Source: Kitasatospora herbaricolor (GTDB lineage: Bacteria; Actinomycetota; Actinomycetes; Streptomycetales; Streptomycetaceae). Taken from it: 64,000 nt of DNA. The stretch covers positions 1-64,000 of the forward strand of contig NZ_JAUSVA010000003.1 in the NCBI RefSeq assembly GCF_030813695.1, in the 5' to 3' direction. The notes beneath the pieces were generated by a model. The model was given only the letters and a program-made list of their open reading frames with translations, searched no databases and was not told where the DNA came from. A program made the translations under genes and the position numbers. Of this stretch, positions 46,785 to 56,007 are shown piece after piece (positions within the stretch are counted from its first letter, which is position 1; the number at the start of each line of letters is the position of its first letter).

Positions 46785-47623
46785 CCAGCCGCGATGCCGG
46801 CGCGCCCGCGGCCTCTCTGCCCGAGGTGCTCTCCGGTCTCGTCGCCAGCCTCCCGAAAACGCACCTTGCTGCCTGGACCCGTGTCCTGCGCACCGTCACG
46901 GCCCCTGACGAACGAACCGCGACGCGCCTCATGTCCGCCCACCCGGGGGCCGGTCTCGGGCCGCGAGCCGACCAGCTGCTGTCTTCATGGATGGCAGCCG
47001 ACCCGCAGCTGCCGGGGTCTGCGATAGCGCTGGCCCTCGAAGCCGCCGCTACCCGGCACGAACAGGACCTCGCGGCGCGTCGTGTCGACATCGCCGTCTC
47101 GGGGCCCCTCGGGGGATCAATACCGATCAGGCTCACTGCATCTGTTGCGATCGAGGTCGTCCGGACGGCATCCAGCACACTGCTGGTCACCAGTTATGCA
47201 GCTTTCGGTGTCCAAGAGATCGTCCTTGAGATCCGGAACGCGGCAGACCGCGGTGTGAACGTGGATCTGGTCCTGGAGACCACGCGCCTGTCCGGCGGCA
47301 CCCTGCGCGGCGATACTGACGGGCGCACCGCGTTCCACGAGCTGCGCTTCCACCCTCTGGTGCACTTGTGGCAGTGGGCGGCCGAGGGTCGGCGCGGCTT
47401 TGGCGGGCGACGCGGCAGCATGCATGCCAAGGTCATCGCTGCCGACCGGGGCACCGCCCTGCTCGGCAGCGCAAACCTCACCGACAGCGCGTACAGCGAC
47501 AACCTGGAGGTCGGTGCCGTCATCCGCGACCCGGTCGCAGTGGGCAGCCTCGTCGACCACTTCGGGGCCCTGATGCGCGCAGAAGGCGGTCCGCTCGTCC
47601 GGGCGCCTTGGACAGTCCCCTGA
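46781..47623 (+). CDS. drmC: DISARM phospholipase D-family protein DrmC
   Basis: 280 residues, overlapping drmB by four bases. The HKD-type motif is MHAKVIAADRGTALLGSANLTDSA (about 226-249), a single motif that would need dimerisation to form a full active site. PLD-fold DrmC may act as a nuclease, though it is reported as dispensable for some DISARM activity. It ends the five-gene operon. Confidence 0.9.
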   Translation: MTSRDAGAPAASLPEVLSGLVASLPKTHLAAWTRVLRTVTAPDERTATRLMSAHPGAGLGPRADQLLSSWMAADPQLPGSAIALALEAAATRHEQDLAARRVDIAVSGPLGGSIPIRLTASVAIEVVRTASSTLLVTSYAAFGVQEIVLEIRNAADRGVNVDLVLETTRLSGGTLRGDTDGRTAFHELRFHPLVHLWQWAAEGRRGFGGRRGSMHAKVIAADRGTALLGSANLTDSAYSDNLEVGAVIRDPVAVGSLVDHFGALMRAEGGPLVRAPWTVP

Positions 47624-48054
47624 TGGCATGCCAACGATTCCACGATTCTCAGCCTCGAAGCCGCAATGAAAGCCCTCCGCTTTCGAAGGCTGCCTCCCGT
47701 GAGCAGCACCGACTCGACGATCATTCCTGTGGTCTCGCGTCGGAAGGGGATGCTTATCGGCTATCCAGGTGTTTGGTGTCCACCGGGCTTCCAGGCCACG
47801 GCCCGGGACGCCCTGGTCACGCGACACCTGGGCGCGGGCCGCGTCTGAACCCCGAATGCCCTGGGTGGTCGAGGCTGTGTCCGCGAGGCGGTGGAGGCGC
47901 AGGCCAAGGACGCCCGCTTGCGGAGCCTGTAGGAGCGCATGACCCCTGAAGAGAGTGTGCGCGCCCGGTTGGACTGCCACCTCCGTGCTGCCGAGCCCCT
48001 CCCCCGGGCACCGCGATTTGGTCCTTCGGCCATTAGCCCAGAGAGACGGAGCGG
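47624..48054. other. Intergenic region between DISARM and McrBC
   Basis: No gene. A loose stem (agcctcgaagc ... gctttcgaaggct, about 47651-47693) follows drmC and may act as terminator. Short ORFs are shadows. Confidence 0.45.
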
Positions 48055-49332
48055 CTACGGGGCAGCGCTGGCGGCAAACTGGGTGATGAGGGTGCGCAGG
48101 GGCTCGGCGGCCTGGCGTGGTGGGAGGCGGGTGTCGAGGCCGAGGACTTCGATGACACCGAGGGGGCCGCGGGGGCCTTGGATGCGGAGGGTGCGGTGGG
48201 ACGAGCCGCTGTGGGCGGGGTGGATGATCGCGGCCAACGGGGCAGCGGGGGTGGTGTATCCGGCGATGTAGGTGAGGAGTTGGTGGCGGTCGGCAGCGTT
48301 GACGTTGGTGGCTTGGAGGGCTTTGTGTTTCGCATCGATGGCGAGGAAACGGGTCGCAGGGGTGCTGTCGAAGGCAAGCAGGGTGTCGGGCCGGAACGAC
48401 GGATCGCGGGAACCGAGTCCACCAAGGGTCCGGATGCTGCCCTCCCTGGGCCGGGCAAGGCGTCCGCCCGCGGCGTGGGCGGCATCGACGGCCATCCGTC
48501 GGACGACGAGTTCCCAGAGGCGGTCGAGGTGCAACAGCACGCTCCCGGCGTGGGTACCGCGGTGAGCCAGCAGGTCGCTCACGCCGCCACCGCCCAGGAC
48601 CAGCGCCGACCAGACGTGCGCCGCCTGATAGTGCCGGTTCAGCCGGGTGTAGCGCGCCCGACGCAGCAGTCGGGTCACGGTTGCGCCGAGCTGCGGCCGG
48701 GGGAACTGCGCGGCGGCGGCCTGGAGCGCGCGGGCCAGGGCCGGCTTCCCGGTGGCGAGCGGGACGGCGGCGGCCAGAGCGGCACCGCAGATCTGGTTCT
48801 CCCAGATCACCAGTTCCCGTTCGAAGGTCCGTACGTGCAGGCGGTCGACCGCGCCGTAGCGACGGACGATCTGCCGGTGGATGTCCAGCCGTCCGCGCAG
48901 GGTCGGCTCGACCCGTTCGGCTGGCCGGTAGCCGCGGTTGAGGCCGCGGAGCAGTAGTGTCTGGCACTCCGCCAGGAGGGCCGGCAACACCACGTCGGCG
49001 TAGCCAGTGCTGCTGGTGCGCCAGCGGCGGAGTGTCTGCTCGTGCGGTACTGGCACGCCGTTGGCGTAGCAGAGCCAGGTGATGAGCTGCTCGCCGGGGA
49101 TGGGGAGTTTGGGCCGCAGGGTGAGCCGGATGCGGTCAAGGACCAGCACGCCGGTGACCGAGTGGGTGTGCAGTCGCCATCCTCGGTGGGTCCGCTGGAG
49201 GGTGAGTCGGCCTTTGCCTTGCAGGTGTTCCAGTCGGTGGATGTCCTCGTGGGTGAGCTGGTCTTGTCGCAGCAGAGTGGTGCTGTGTTCCTCGACCGCC
49301 ACCTCTGGCAGGTCGGTGCGCCGTTCAGTCAT
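48055..49332 (-). CDS. mcrC: McrC-type nuclease subunit
   Basis: 425 residues. The C-terminal PD-(D/E)xK core has FRPDTLLAFD followed by FLAIDAKHK, then ADRHQLLTYIAGY, which is the McrC arrangement. The N-terminal part holds the McrB-contact region (LTLQRTHRGWRLHTHSVTGVL). It starts eight bases inside the end of the McrB gene. Together with McrB it makes a GTP-dependent enzyme that cuts DNA with modified bases. Confidence 0.88.
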   Translation of the reverse strand: MTERRTDLPEVAVEEHSTTLLRQDQLTHEDIHRLEHLQGKGRLTLQRTHRGWRLHTHSVTGVLVLDRIRLTLRPKLPIPGEQLITWLCYANGVPVPHEQTLRRWRTSSTGYADVVLPALLAECQTLLLRGLNRGYRPAERVEPTLRGRLDIHRQIVRRYGAVDRLHVRTFERELVIWENQICGAALAAAVPLATGKPALARALQAAAAQFPRPQLGATVTRLLRRARYTRLNRHYQAAHVWSALVLGGGGVSDLLAHRGTHAGSVLLHLDRLWELVVRRMAVDAAHAAGGRLARPREGSIRTLGGLGSRDPSFRPDTLLAFDSTPATRFLAIDAKHKALQATNVNAADRHQLLTYIAGYTTPAAPLAAIIHPAHSGSSHRTLRIQGPRGPLGVIEVLGLDTRLPPRQAAEPLRTLITQFAASAAP

Positions 49333-51466
49333 CGAGGTCGTCGTCGGGGTCGGTGCCTGTGAACTCGGTGGCCAGCAGTTGGGGCAGGTCGGCGGGGCTG
49401 CTCCAGGCGATCCTGCCGGTGGCGGGGTCGGCGAGGGTGCCGAAGATCTCCTGCAGTAGTTCGGGGCGGCCCAGACAGTGGTCGTCCACCAGCGGGACGA
49501 TGTCGTGGCGGAACGCGGTGGCCAGTTCTTCCGGGGTGGCCAGGGGGCGGTCGTCGCGCAGCAGAGCGGCTTGGCCGATCACCTGGTCCGGCCCGAAAAC
49601 GCGGTGCAGGCGGGTGTTGAGGCTTTGCAGGAACTCGGCGAGGTCGAGGCCGCCGACGTCGCCGTCGACGGCTTCGAGGTCGGGCGGCACGTCGATGGTG
49701 GCGAAGCGGCGCCGGATTGCGGCGTCGATGTGGCCGGTGCTGCGGTCGGCGGTGTTCATGGTGCCGATGATGCGGATGTTTTTGGGGACGGCCTGCTGTT
49801 CCTCGCTGATCGGCAGGGTGATGGGAATTCCCCGCTTGTCGGGTTCCAACAGGGTGATCAGTTCGCCGAGGATGCGGGGGAGGTCGCCGCGGTTGATCTC
49901 GTCAATGACCAGGAGGAAGGTCTCCTCGGGCGCGGCCGCGGCCGCGTTGCATACCCGTCGGAACAGCCCTTGTCGGAGGTTCAGCTTCAGTCCGGCGCCG
50001 GTGGATTCTGTGTCGGGTTTGAACCCTTCGACGAAGTCCTCGTAGCCGTAGGAGGGGTGGAAAGTCACCAAGGTCAGGCGGCCTGGCTTGGCTGTGTCGG
50101 GCACGGTCAGCAGTGCGGCGATCGCGGCGGCGCGTTCGGCCGGTTCCGCGTCGATCAGGTGGGCCTGTCCGGCCAGGGCCAGGGCTGTACTGAGGGCGAG
50201 TCGGGTCTTGCCGGTGCCGGGTGGGCCCTGGAGGATCACCTGGCCCTTGTGTTCCAGCGCCTCGACGATCTGGCGTACCGCAGCGGGTGCCTCAGTGATC
50301 GGCGTGCTGGCGGACGTAGTGTCGGCCGGGCTACGGGCGGGAGTGCGGGCTGCGCGGATTTGGCGGAGCAGGCGGTCCGGCACCTTGGCGAAGGTCTGCT
50401 GCCAGGCGTGGACGGGGCCATCAAGGCGCTGGGCGTAGGAGGTGTCCCAGTCGACGGCCACCAGGTGGCGGAACTCGGGGCGGGAGTGGTCGTAGGTGTA
50501 GCCGCCGGTGACGGTACCGAGCGCGAGCACCTGGGACTTGCCTTGGTTGGCGATGATCTGTTCACCCGCCTCCAGGTCGCGGAAGCCGAGCAGTTGCCGG
50601 GCCAGTCGGAGGTTCCCGCCGCGTGACGCGGGCCAGTAGTGGTCCAGGACGTCTTTCAGTTCGCGGTCACTCTTGTACTGCCCGAGGTCTCCGATCTGGT
50701 CCCAGCCCACGCAGATGTAGCCGTTGTCCCGGCAGTCGTCCCAGAGCCGGGCGCCGTCGCCAGGGGCGACCTTCCACACGTCCCCGTCGGTGGTCCGGGG
50801 GTCGTACTCGGAGTAGAGGAAGTGCATCACCTCGTGCGGATGCCAGCCGTCGAACGCCCAGTTTCGGCGGACCAGATCGTGCAGCAGGAGGTTTGCCCGC
50901 CAGGTCCGGATGCCGGGGGCCTTCCGGAGTTCGGGTGCGCCGAACAGAGCGGCGAAGTGCCGTACATGCGAGGCGGAAAAGATCGGCAGGAAGTCGTCCG
51001 GGAAGTAGATCGACAGCGCCTTGGTGACCAGGGCCTGTCCGAAGGCCAGCGTCTCCAGCTCGTCGATGCCTTGGTAGTCCTGGGCGGCGGCCAGCCTCAG
51101 GGCCTCGGCGAACTCCGATCGGATGTCGATCCACGCCTCATGGTGGTCGGGGTGCCGCAGGCGCGAGGGGTAGCGCCATTGACCGGTGTTGTGCTGGTAG
51201 ATGATGTGCTTGGCGGCGCTGCCGCCCCGGATGCTGCCGAGCTGGTCGGTCCCGTACTCCAGCAGCCGGCAGAACGACCCCTGGCTGGTGCTGGGGCCGA
51301 GGGCGTACCGCTCGAGCGGTAGGTCCGGCCACTGGGCGATCGGGAACTCGGTGAGCACCCGCTCCTGCTGCACGTGCACCTCGGGCAGTAGCTCCCGGAC
51401 CGCTTCCCGGTCGAAATTCCTGGCCCTGCGCTCGAGTTCCGTGCTGTCCCCCACCCCTGTGTTCAT
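49325..51466 (-). CDS. mcrB: McrB-type AAA+ GTPase with EVE/PUA-like reader region
   Basis: 713 residues from the ATG at 51466, preceded by GGAGGT. The AAA+ part has Walker A LQGPPGTGKTRLA and Walker B LLVIDEINRGDLPRILGEL (near 520), typical of McrB. Between about residues 230 and 360 there is a stretch (DVWKVAPGDGARLWDDC ... NGYICVGWDQIGDLGQY ... GEQIIANQGKSQVLALGTV) with the form of an EVE/PUA-like domain, which in such systems reads modified cytosines. The first 200 residues are a further unrecognised helical domain. Two readers before the motor suggest multi-mark recognition. Confidence 0.85.
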   Translation of the reverse strand: MNTGVGDSTELERRARNFDREAVRELLPEVHVQQERVLTEFPIAQWPDLPLERYALGPSTSQGSFCRLLEYGTDQLGSIRGGSAAKHIIYQHNTGQWRYPSRLRHPDHHEAWIDIRSEFAEALRLAAAQDYQGIDELETLAFGQALVTKALSIYFPDDFLPIFSASHVRHFAALFGAPELRKAPGIRTWRANLLLHDLVRRNWAFDGWHPHEVMHFLYSEYDPRTTDGDVWKVAPGDGARLWDDCRDNGYICVGWDQIGDLGQYKSDRELKDVLDHYWPASRGGNLRLARQLLGFRDLEAGEQIIANQGKSQVLALGTVTGGYTYDHSRPEFRHLVAVDWDTSYAQRLDGPVHAWQQTFAKVPDRLLRQIRAARTPARSPADTTSASTPITEAPAAVRQIVEALEHKGQVILQGPPGTGKTRLALSTALALAGQAHLIDAEPAERAAAIAALLTVPDTAKPGRLTLVTFHPSYGYEDFVEGFKPDTESTGAGLKLNLRQGLFRRVCNAAAAAPEETFLLVIDEINRGDLPRILGELITLLEPDKRGIPITLPISEEQQAVPKNIRIIGTMNTADRSTGHIDAAIRRRFATIDVPPDLEAVDGDVGGLDLAEFLQSLNTRLHRVFGPDQVIGQAALLRDDRPLATPEELATAFRHDIVPLVDDHCLGRPELLQEIFGTLADPATGRIAWSSPADLPQLLATEFTGTDPDDDLDD

Positions 51467-52783
51467 ACCTCCATGATCCCGGACGGCCGTCTCGCGCGGG
51501 GCCAAACCATGCCGAAATCCGCCGTGCGTCGAGCACTCGTGGAACTCGTGCACACCTGGCTTACCGCCATTTCAAGCTCCTGGCCCCTGCCGGTCCCGAC
51601 CTCGACGCGGCAGCTGGCCTGACCGCCAGCACCCGACGCGGCCGCTTCCGCGCGTGACCGCGCGACCCACTGGCGCAGCGACTCCGGGGTACAGCCCAGT
51701 CCATGGAGCGCGGGCGGGGGAAGCCACAGCGGCTTGGACCTTCTACCAGTTCCCGGCAGGCCCTCCTGCCGAAGGCGGCCCGCGTTCACCCGTGGAAAGC
51801 AGATCCAACCGCGTCGGCTCATCCGACTACAGTCCCGAAGACATCCCGGCCACGCCGTCCTCCAGCCCGCGACATCGTCGTCGCAGTCGGTGCTCTTGCC
51901 GTCCACCACACGTCCAGCGCGTCACGCGGATGTGATGGAGGCACACCATAGCCCTCACACCTCCCCCACAACATGAGGAAAACCGAACTGCTGCCCGCGC
52001 CCTGGCAGACCACCAGGACCGCCGACGCTCCCCCACCGACGCCGACACAACCACACTCGGACTTGCCCCGAAACCCGTCCCGCTCCGGAACAGCCGTGCT
52101 ACTCCCCTATCAAACCCAGCCCCCAAGGCCGAACGCATCTACGAGAAACGGCACCGGCCCTAAAGGAAACTGACCCACCGCCAGCAACACGGCACCACCC
52201 CACGACACATCTCCCGAACATCAAGCAAGGCACTGACCTGCGCAAATACAGCGAAACACACAGGCATTCCAGCAACATCCACGTGATTCCACTCAAATAT
52301 CCGAACCCTCAGGTCAGATCACCCGTGAGCGCGACCCACGATCACCATCAGCACATCACCGCAGCTCAGCGGCCATCCACCGCGAGCTTAGAAATTCCAG
52401 CCAAACCTACGGAATCCACGTCATCAGAACGCCACTGGACTCCGATCAGAACAGGTAACTCACACCGGACACCCGTCCTCCAACAGCCACCACCCACGCC
52501 CCGACACAGTCCTCCAGCGCGGGCGGCATGGCGGCCGCGGCGGGAGGTGCCGGCCTGACGGCCGCACCGGTGAGTGGCCGGTGGCGGGGCCTGGCGGCCC
52601 GCCAGGGGGCGGGCGAACGCGGGGCGGGGATGTTTCGGAAGGTTGCGTGCCCGAGTCGGAATGGCGCCACCCAGCACTGGTGAGGGGAAGTCACGTCGGC
52701 CGACCACTCACGGGCCGTCAGGCCAACGCCACACGATTTCGCGGATGGTGCTCCCGAGTCCGGGGCAGGCTGGCCGCCCCAGC
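51467..52783. other. Long gene-free stretch
   Basis: About 1.3 kb without a supported gene. The plus strand of 51.9-52.5 kb is rich in A and C (many ccacc, acac runs) and poor in codon-like periodicity; 52.53-52.62 kb is a very GC-rich patch with several small hairpins (ggcggccgc, ggcctggcggcccgcc). Could be an old remnant or a regulatory region; nothing recognisable. Confidence 0.5.
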
Positions 52784-53317
52784 TCAGCGAAGGGCCGTGC
52801 CGACCGCACTCACCAGCACGAACCCCATAAAGCCCGCGCTGAGATACATGCCGAGCCGGATGTAGCGGTACTTCGTCGCAACCGTGCGGGAGAGGATCGC
52901 GAACTGGGACAGGTCCCGCTCCACCAGATCGGTCTCCTCGACCACTGAGCGGACTTCGTCGAGCGGCCGCGCGCGGACGGCGAGGGCGATGTCGCCGAAG
53001 TAGTGCGCCCTCCTGCTGTCACCGGCCCCCGTCCGAGGCATCACGGCACTAGCAAACAGCACCAGTGCGGCCACCCCGCATCCACAAGCGCAGAAGAAAG
53101 CCAGCCCAGCCCACCATCCTGACGTGAGTGGGTCGTAGTGCCCCGAACTCAGCGCGCCGGCCAATGCGGCGAGCGCCACCCCCAGGGCCGCAAGCAGCAG
53201 GTTCGCCTTCTGGTCGGCCTTGGCCAGTTCCTCACGGGTCTCGGTGAGCAATATCCTCGCCAGTTCGGCCCCGCGCCCGCTTCCGTTCCCGCTTCCCCCG
53301 GCCGCACTTGCCGCCAT
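52784..53317 (-). CDS. PycTM-like membrane effector
   Basis: 177 residues. The N-terminal helix ends in LAKADQKANLLLAALGVALA, the hallmark start of the PycTM (Pycsar effector) family, followed by membrane segments at about 39-57, 69-92 and 156-175, with a soluble helical domain between. In Pycsar, PycTM effectors are triggered by cCMP or cUMP and disrupt the membrane. It is divergent from a cyclase-like gene across 178 bases, which supports a working pair. Whether it binds a pyrimidine nucleotide cannot be told from sequence. Confidence 0.8.
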   Translation of the reverse strand: MAASAAGGSGNGSGRGAELARILLTETREELAKADQKANLLLAALGVALAALAGALSSGHYDPLTSGWWAGLAFFCACGCGVAALVLFASAVMPRTGAGDSRRAHYFGDIALAVRARPLDEVRSVVEETDLVERDLSQFAILSRTVATKYRYIRLGMYLSAGFMGFVLVSAVGTALR

Positions 53318-53350
53318 ACGACACCCTCCCCACTCGCAGCTCCTCCAACT

Positions 53351-53391
53351 CTACTGGTAACAGTAGGGTTTAAGGCAACATCACTGTTGCC
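53351..53391. promoter_or_regulatory. Two inverted repeats in the divergent promoter
   Basis: ctact and agtag flank ggtaac (53351-53366), and GGCAACA/TGTTGCC flank tcac (53374-53391, perfect arms). They lie between the PycTM-like gene and the cyclase-like gene and could couple their expression. Confidence 0.45.
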
Positions 53392-53495
53392 GACGGCGTC
53401 GCCCTGGCAAGATGAGGGCCGCACACGAGCGTCGGGGGGTCGGCACATGCCTGCGGCAACCTGAATTCCTTCGGTACGGTCACGCCGGGACGGTC

Positions 53496-54569
53496 ATGGA
53501 CAGTCGGAATAAAAATCGCTGCTACATCATATCGAGCGACATCAAGAACTACAGGGGGAAGGTGAACGGGGCGGATCAGGAGGAGTGGCAGAAAACCCTC
53601 CGGGACTCCATCGGATCAGCCGCCGAACAAATCGGGCTTCAATTCGATTACGAGGCGGAGAAGAGGGCCGGAAACCTTCAGGCCGAGGGTGACTCCATTA
53701 CCTGGAGAATAGCCGACCAGCAGGTCGAAGGATACAAGCTGGCTACCGATTTCATCATCGCTCTGGGCGAGCAGCTCAAGAGTCGCAATAATCTCTCGGG
53801 GGGCGACCCGCTGAGCATACGGATCGCGATCGACCTCGCGGTCCTCCCTGTGGGGCCGAACGGCTGGCTGGGGGACGCGCACCAAGTCGGGGACATGCGG
53901 GACTGCAGTCAGCTCAGGGACAGCCTCGACGTGGCACCCCAGAACATTGCCGTGGCTGTGAGCCGTCTGGTGTACCAGGACGTCAAGATCAGTACCCGCA
54001 GCGGGCGCCTGTTCCATGCGGTCAGCTACAAGTCGAAGTCCGGAGAAATCGCCAACGCTTGGATTTATGTCCCCGGAGCGATCCCGTGGAGCACCTCAAA
54101 AAATCCGAAGAAGAAAGCGGTCTACTGGGGTGCAATTCTCGCCTCTGCGGTCCTCGCCGGAGCCGTGGCCTTCTGGCTGGCAAATACTCCCGAGAAGCAG
54201 AAGGTCGAGAGCCTGAAGACCCCTCCTGCCGTCAAGATGACGGCCGCGGACAACTCCACCCGGCCGACTTTCGAGGCAAGTCGTGCGGGGCGCTACATGG
54301 CGCTGACCGTATCCCTAGAAAATCCGCAGGGTAGCGTCAACGACTGTCTTCACCAGGCCACGCTTATGGTGGGCGGCTCCTCCAACTCGCCGGAGGTTCC
54401 CCTCGTCCCGGGGCAGCCCACGATCATCGACCTCGGAGCGCCGACGAATTTGGCTCACCCGGTGATCCGCCTGGCCGGGGTCGACTCGAACTCGAACTGC
54501 GTTCTCATGCTGGGCTACGACGAGGCGGTCATGTCCGACTCCATTTCGCTTTTGAAGGAGCATCCGTGA
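53496..54569 (+). CDS. Membrane-anchored class III nucleotide cyclase-like protein
   Basis: 357 residues from the ATG at 53496. A cyclase-like domain spans about 1-195: YIISSDIKNYRG places an aspartate (D15) at the first metal site, EGDSITW (D66) at the second, then SIRIAIDLAV and GDAHQVGDM ... NIAVAVSRLVYQDV follow as in small actinobacterial cyclase-like domains. One membrane helix lies at about 209-228, and a 130-residue beta-rich extracytoplasmic domain follows. Divergent from the PycTM-like gene and overlapping the lipoprotein gene (GTGA). It may make a cyclic nucleotide in response to an outside cue. Confidence 0.7.
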   Translation: MDSRNKNRCYIISSDIKNYRGKVNGADQEEWQKTLRDSIGSAAEQIGLQFDYEAEKRAGNLQAEGDSITWRIADQQVEGYKLATDFIIALGEQLKSRNNLSGGDPLSIRIAIDLAVLPVGPNGWLGDAHQVGDMRDCSQLRDSLDVAPQNIAVAVSRLVYQDVKISTRSGRLFHAVSYKSKSGEIANAWIYVPGAIPWSTSKNPKKKAVYWGAILASAVLAGAVAFWLANTPEKQKVESLKTPPAVKMTAADNSTRPTFEASRAGRYMALTVSLENPQGSVNDCLHQATLMVGGSSNSPEVPLVPGQPTIIDLGAPTNLAHPVIRLAGVDSNSNCVLMLGYDEAVMSDSISLLKEHP

Positions 54570-55525
54570 ATCGACACCGAATCGGCCTCTGCATGATTCT
54601 GGCGGCCGTCCTGCCTCTCGTTTCATGCCATGGTGACACTCCGAGTCCGTCCGACCCCACCGGAGCCGCTGCGGCGAGCCAGTCGCCCGCGGTGCTCAAC
54701 TCCGAAGCCGCCCCGGAGCCGTCCAGACCTCCGGGATCCCTCCCGCTCTTCGGCTCGACGAAGCGGGTGCACATCTACATCGGCATGAAGAACGATCAAC
54801 CTGGATGGACTCAGACCGCCGGCTACAAGGCGGCCGGCTTCGACAACTCCGTGGCCGATTTCCTGGGCAAGGAGAAGGAGCTGAACTTCAGCTTCGACCG
54901 GGTCGACGTTCCGTCCGGCGATCGTGACAGCAAGCTCGTCAACCTCGATGTCCAATTCGTCATCGCAACCTATTCCATGACGGATGATCGTCGAAAGCTC
55001 GTCGACTTCCTCGGGCCCTACATGGAGACGCCCCAGGCCATTCTGGTCCGCGCCGACTCGAAGATCAAGACCATGGCCGACATCAACGGATCGACCCGGC
55101 TCTGCACGGCGAAAGGCGGTCTGTCGGCTTCCGCGAAGCCGACAGTTGGAACGGTGGTCCTGGAGGATGACTATTCGGATTGTGCGAAGAAGCTGCTGGA
55201 CGGGAACTACGACGCGATGTTCACCGACACTCTGATCCTCTACGGATACGCGGACCAGAGCAACGGAAAACTGGAAGTCCGTCCGGATATCAACCTCGAC
55301 GGCCCAACCGAGTACGGCATCGGCCTGCCCAAGGACAGCCTGAAAGATCCGGTGAACTGCGCCAGGATGTTCACCGCGCTGCACGATTTCCTGCTGGACG
55401 GCTGGGAGGCCGCCTTCAGGGGCAGCCTGCCCGTCGCCGTCCAGAAGAATCCCACTTTCATCCAGAACTACCGGCCCGACCCTCAACGTGTCATCCCGGA
55501 GAAGAACTGCCCGAAACAGGGTTGA
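54566..55525 (+). CDS. Solute-binding lipoprotein (SBP family 3-like)
   Basis: 319 residues from a GTG that overlaps the cyclase-like gene stop. A lipoprotein signal ends in LVSC with lipidated Cys21; a proline/serine-rich spacer follows. The body (VQFVIATYSMTDDRRKLVDFLGPYMETPQAILVRADSKI) matches amino-acid/glutamate-type family 3 binding proteins. No permease or ATPase gene is next to it, so it is probably a sensor rather than a transporter part. Coupled translation with the cyclase suggests that ligand binding is passed to the extracytoplasmic domain of that protein. Confidence 0.78.
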   Translation: MNRHRIGLCMILAAVLPLVSCHGDTPSPSDPTGAAAASQSPAVLNSEAAPEPSRPPGSLPLFGSTKRVHIYIGMKNDQPGWTQTAGYKAAGFDNSVADFLGKEKELNFSFDRVDVPSGDRDSKLVNLDVQFVIATYSMTDDRRKLVDFLGPYMETPQAILVRADSKIKTMADINGSTRLCTAKGGLSASAKPTVGTVVLEDDYSDCAKKLLDGNYDAMFTDTLILYGYADQSNGKLEVRPDINLDGPTEYGIGLPKDSLKDPVNCARMFTALHDFLLDGWEAAFRGSLPVAVQKNPTFIQNYRPDPQRVIPEKNCPKQG

Positions 55526-55797
55526 CCGGGGCCTTTCCAAATTCCCGGTGATCATCACGTGAGTCCGCAGGTCGCGGCGGGCCGAGGGGGTAAGCGGGCC
55601 CGCCGCGACCGGCTCAGAAGCCTTCAGCTTCGTCGTCGAAGCTGAACGGTACGACCGTCCACGGCAGGCCGGGGCTATCGCGGACCGGCCAGGCACGGGC
55701 GATCCGGCCCTCCAGCGCACGTCACCCGGCGCGACAGCGCCCCCATAGTGACAGGGCACGCGACAGGGCACCCGCGAGGTCCCTCTCACGGGTCCAG

Positions 55798-56007
55798 TCA
55801 GGCCAGCGAGAGCCGCACCGTCCCATCCGGCAGCGGCTCGTACAGGACATCCCCGACCGCCCCGTCCACCGTCCGCGTCGAGGTGGTGAGCATGTGCCCG
55901 CCGTCCAACATCAGCTCACCACCCGCAGCGCGAACCAGAGCCACCAGCACCTCCAGCGCATGCCAGTCGGGAGCGATCCGGCACGGACCGTACAAGTCGT
56001 CATCCAT
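55798..56007 (-). CDS. Small hypothetical protein
   Basis: 69 residues from an ATG at 56007. The sequence (WHALEVLVALVRAAGGELML, VGDVLYEPLPDGTVRLSLA) is protein-like and probably alpha/beta, with no recognised family. It is isolated, with a 270-base gap to the lipoprotein gene. Confidence 0.5.
   Translation of the reverse strand: MDDDLYGPCRIAPDWHALEVLVALVRAAGGELMLDGGHMLTTSTRTVDGAVGDVLYEPLPDGTVRLSLA

Noticed and set aside
47117..48967. 616-residue minus-strand ORF across DISARM and McrC
   Set aside because: Crosses two real genes in shadow frames with biased composition.
51467..52783. Several short ORFs
   Set aside because: No start signals, codon periodicity or recognisable protein sequence.
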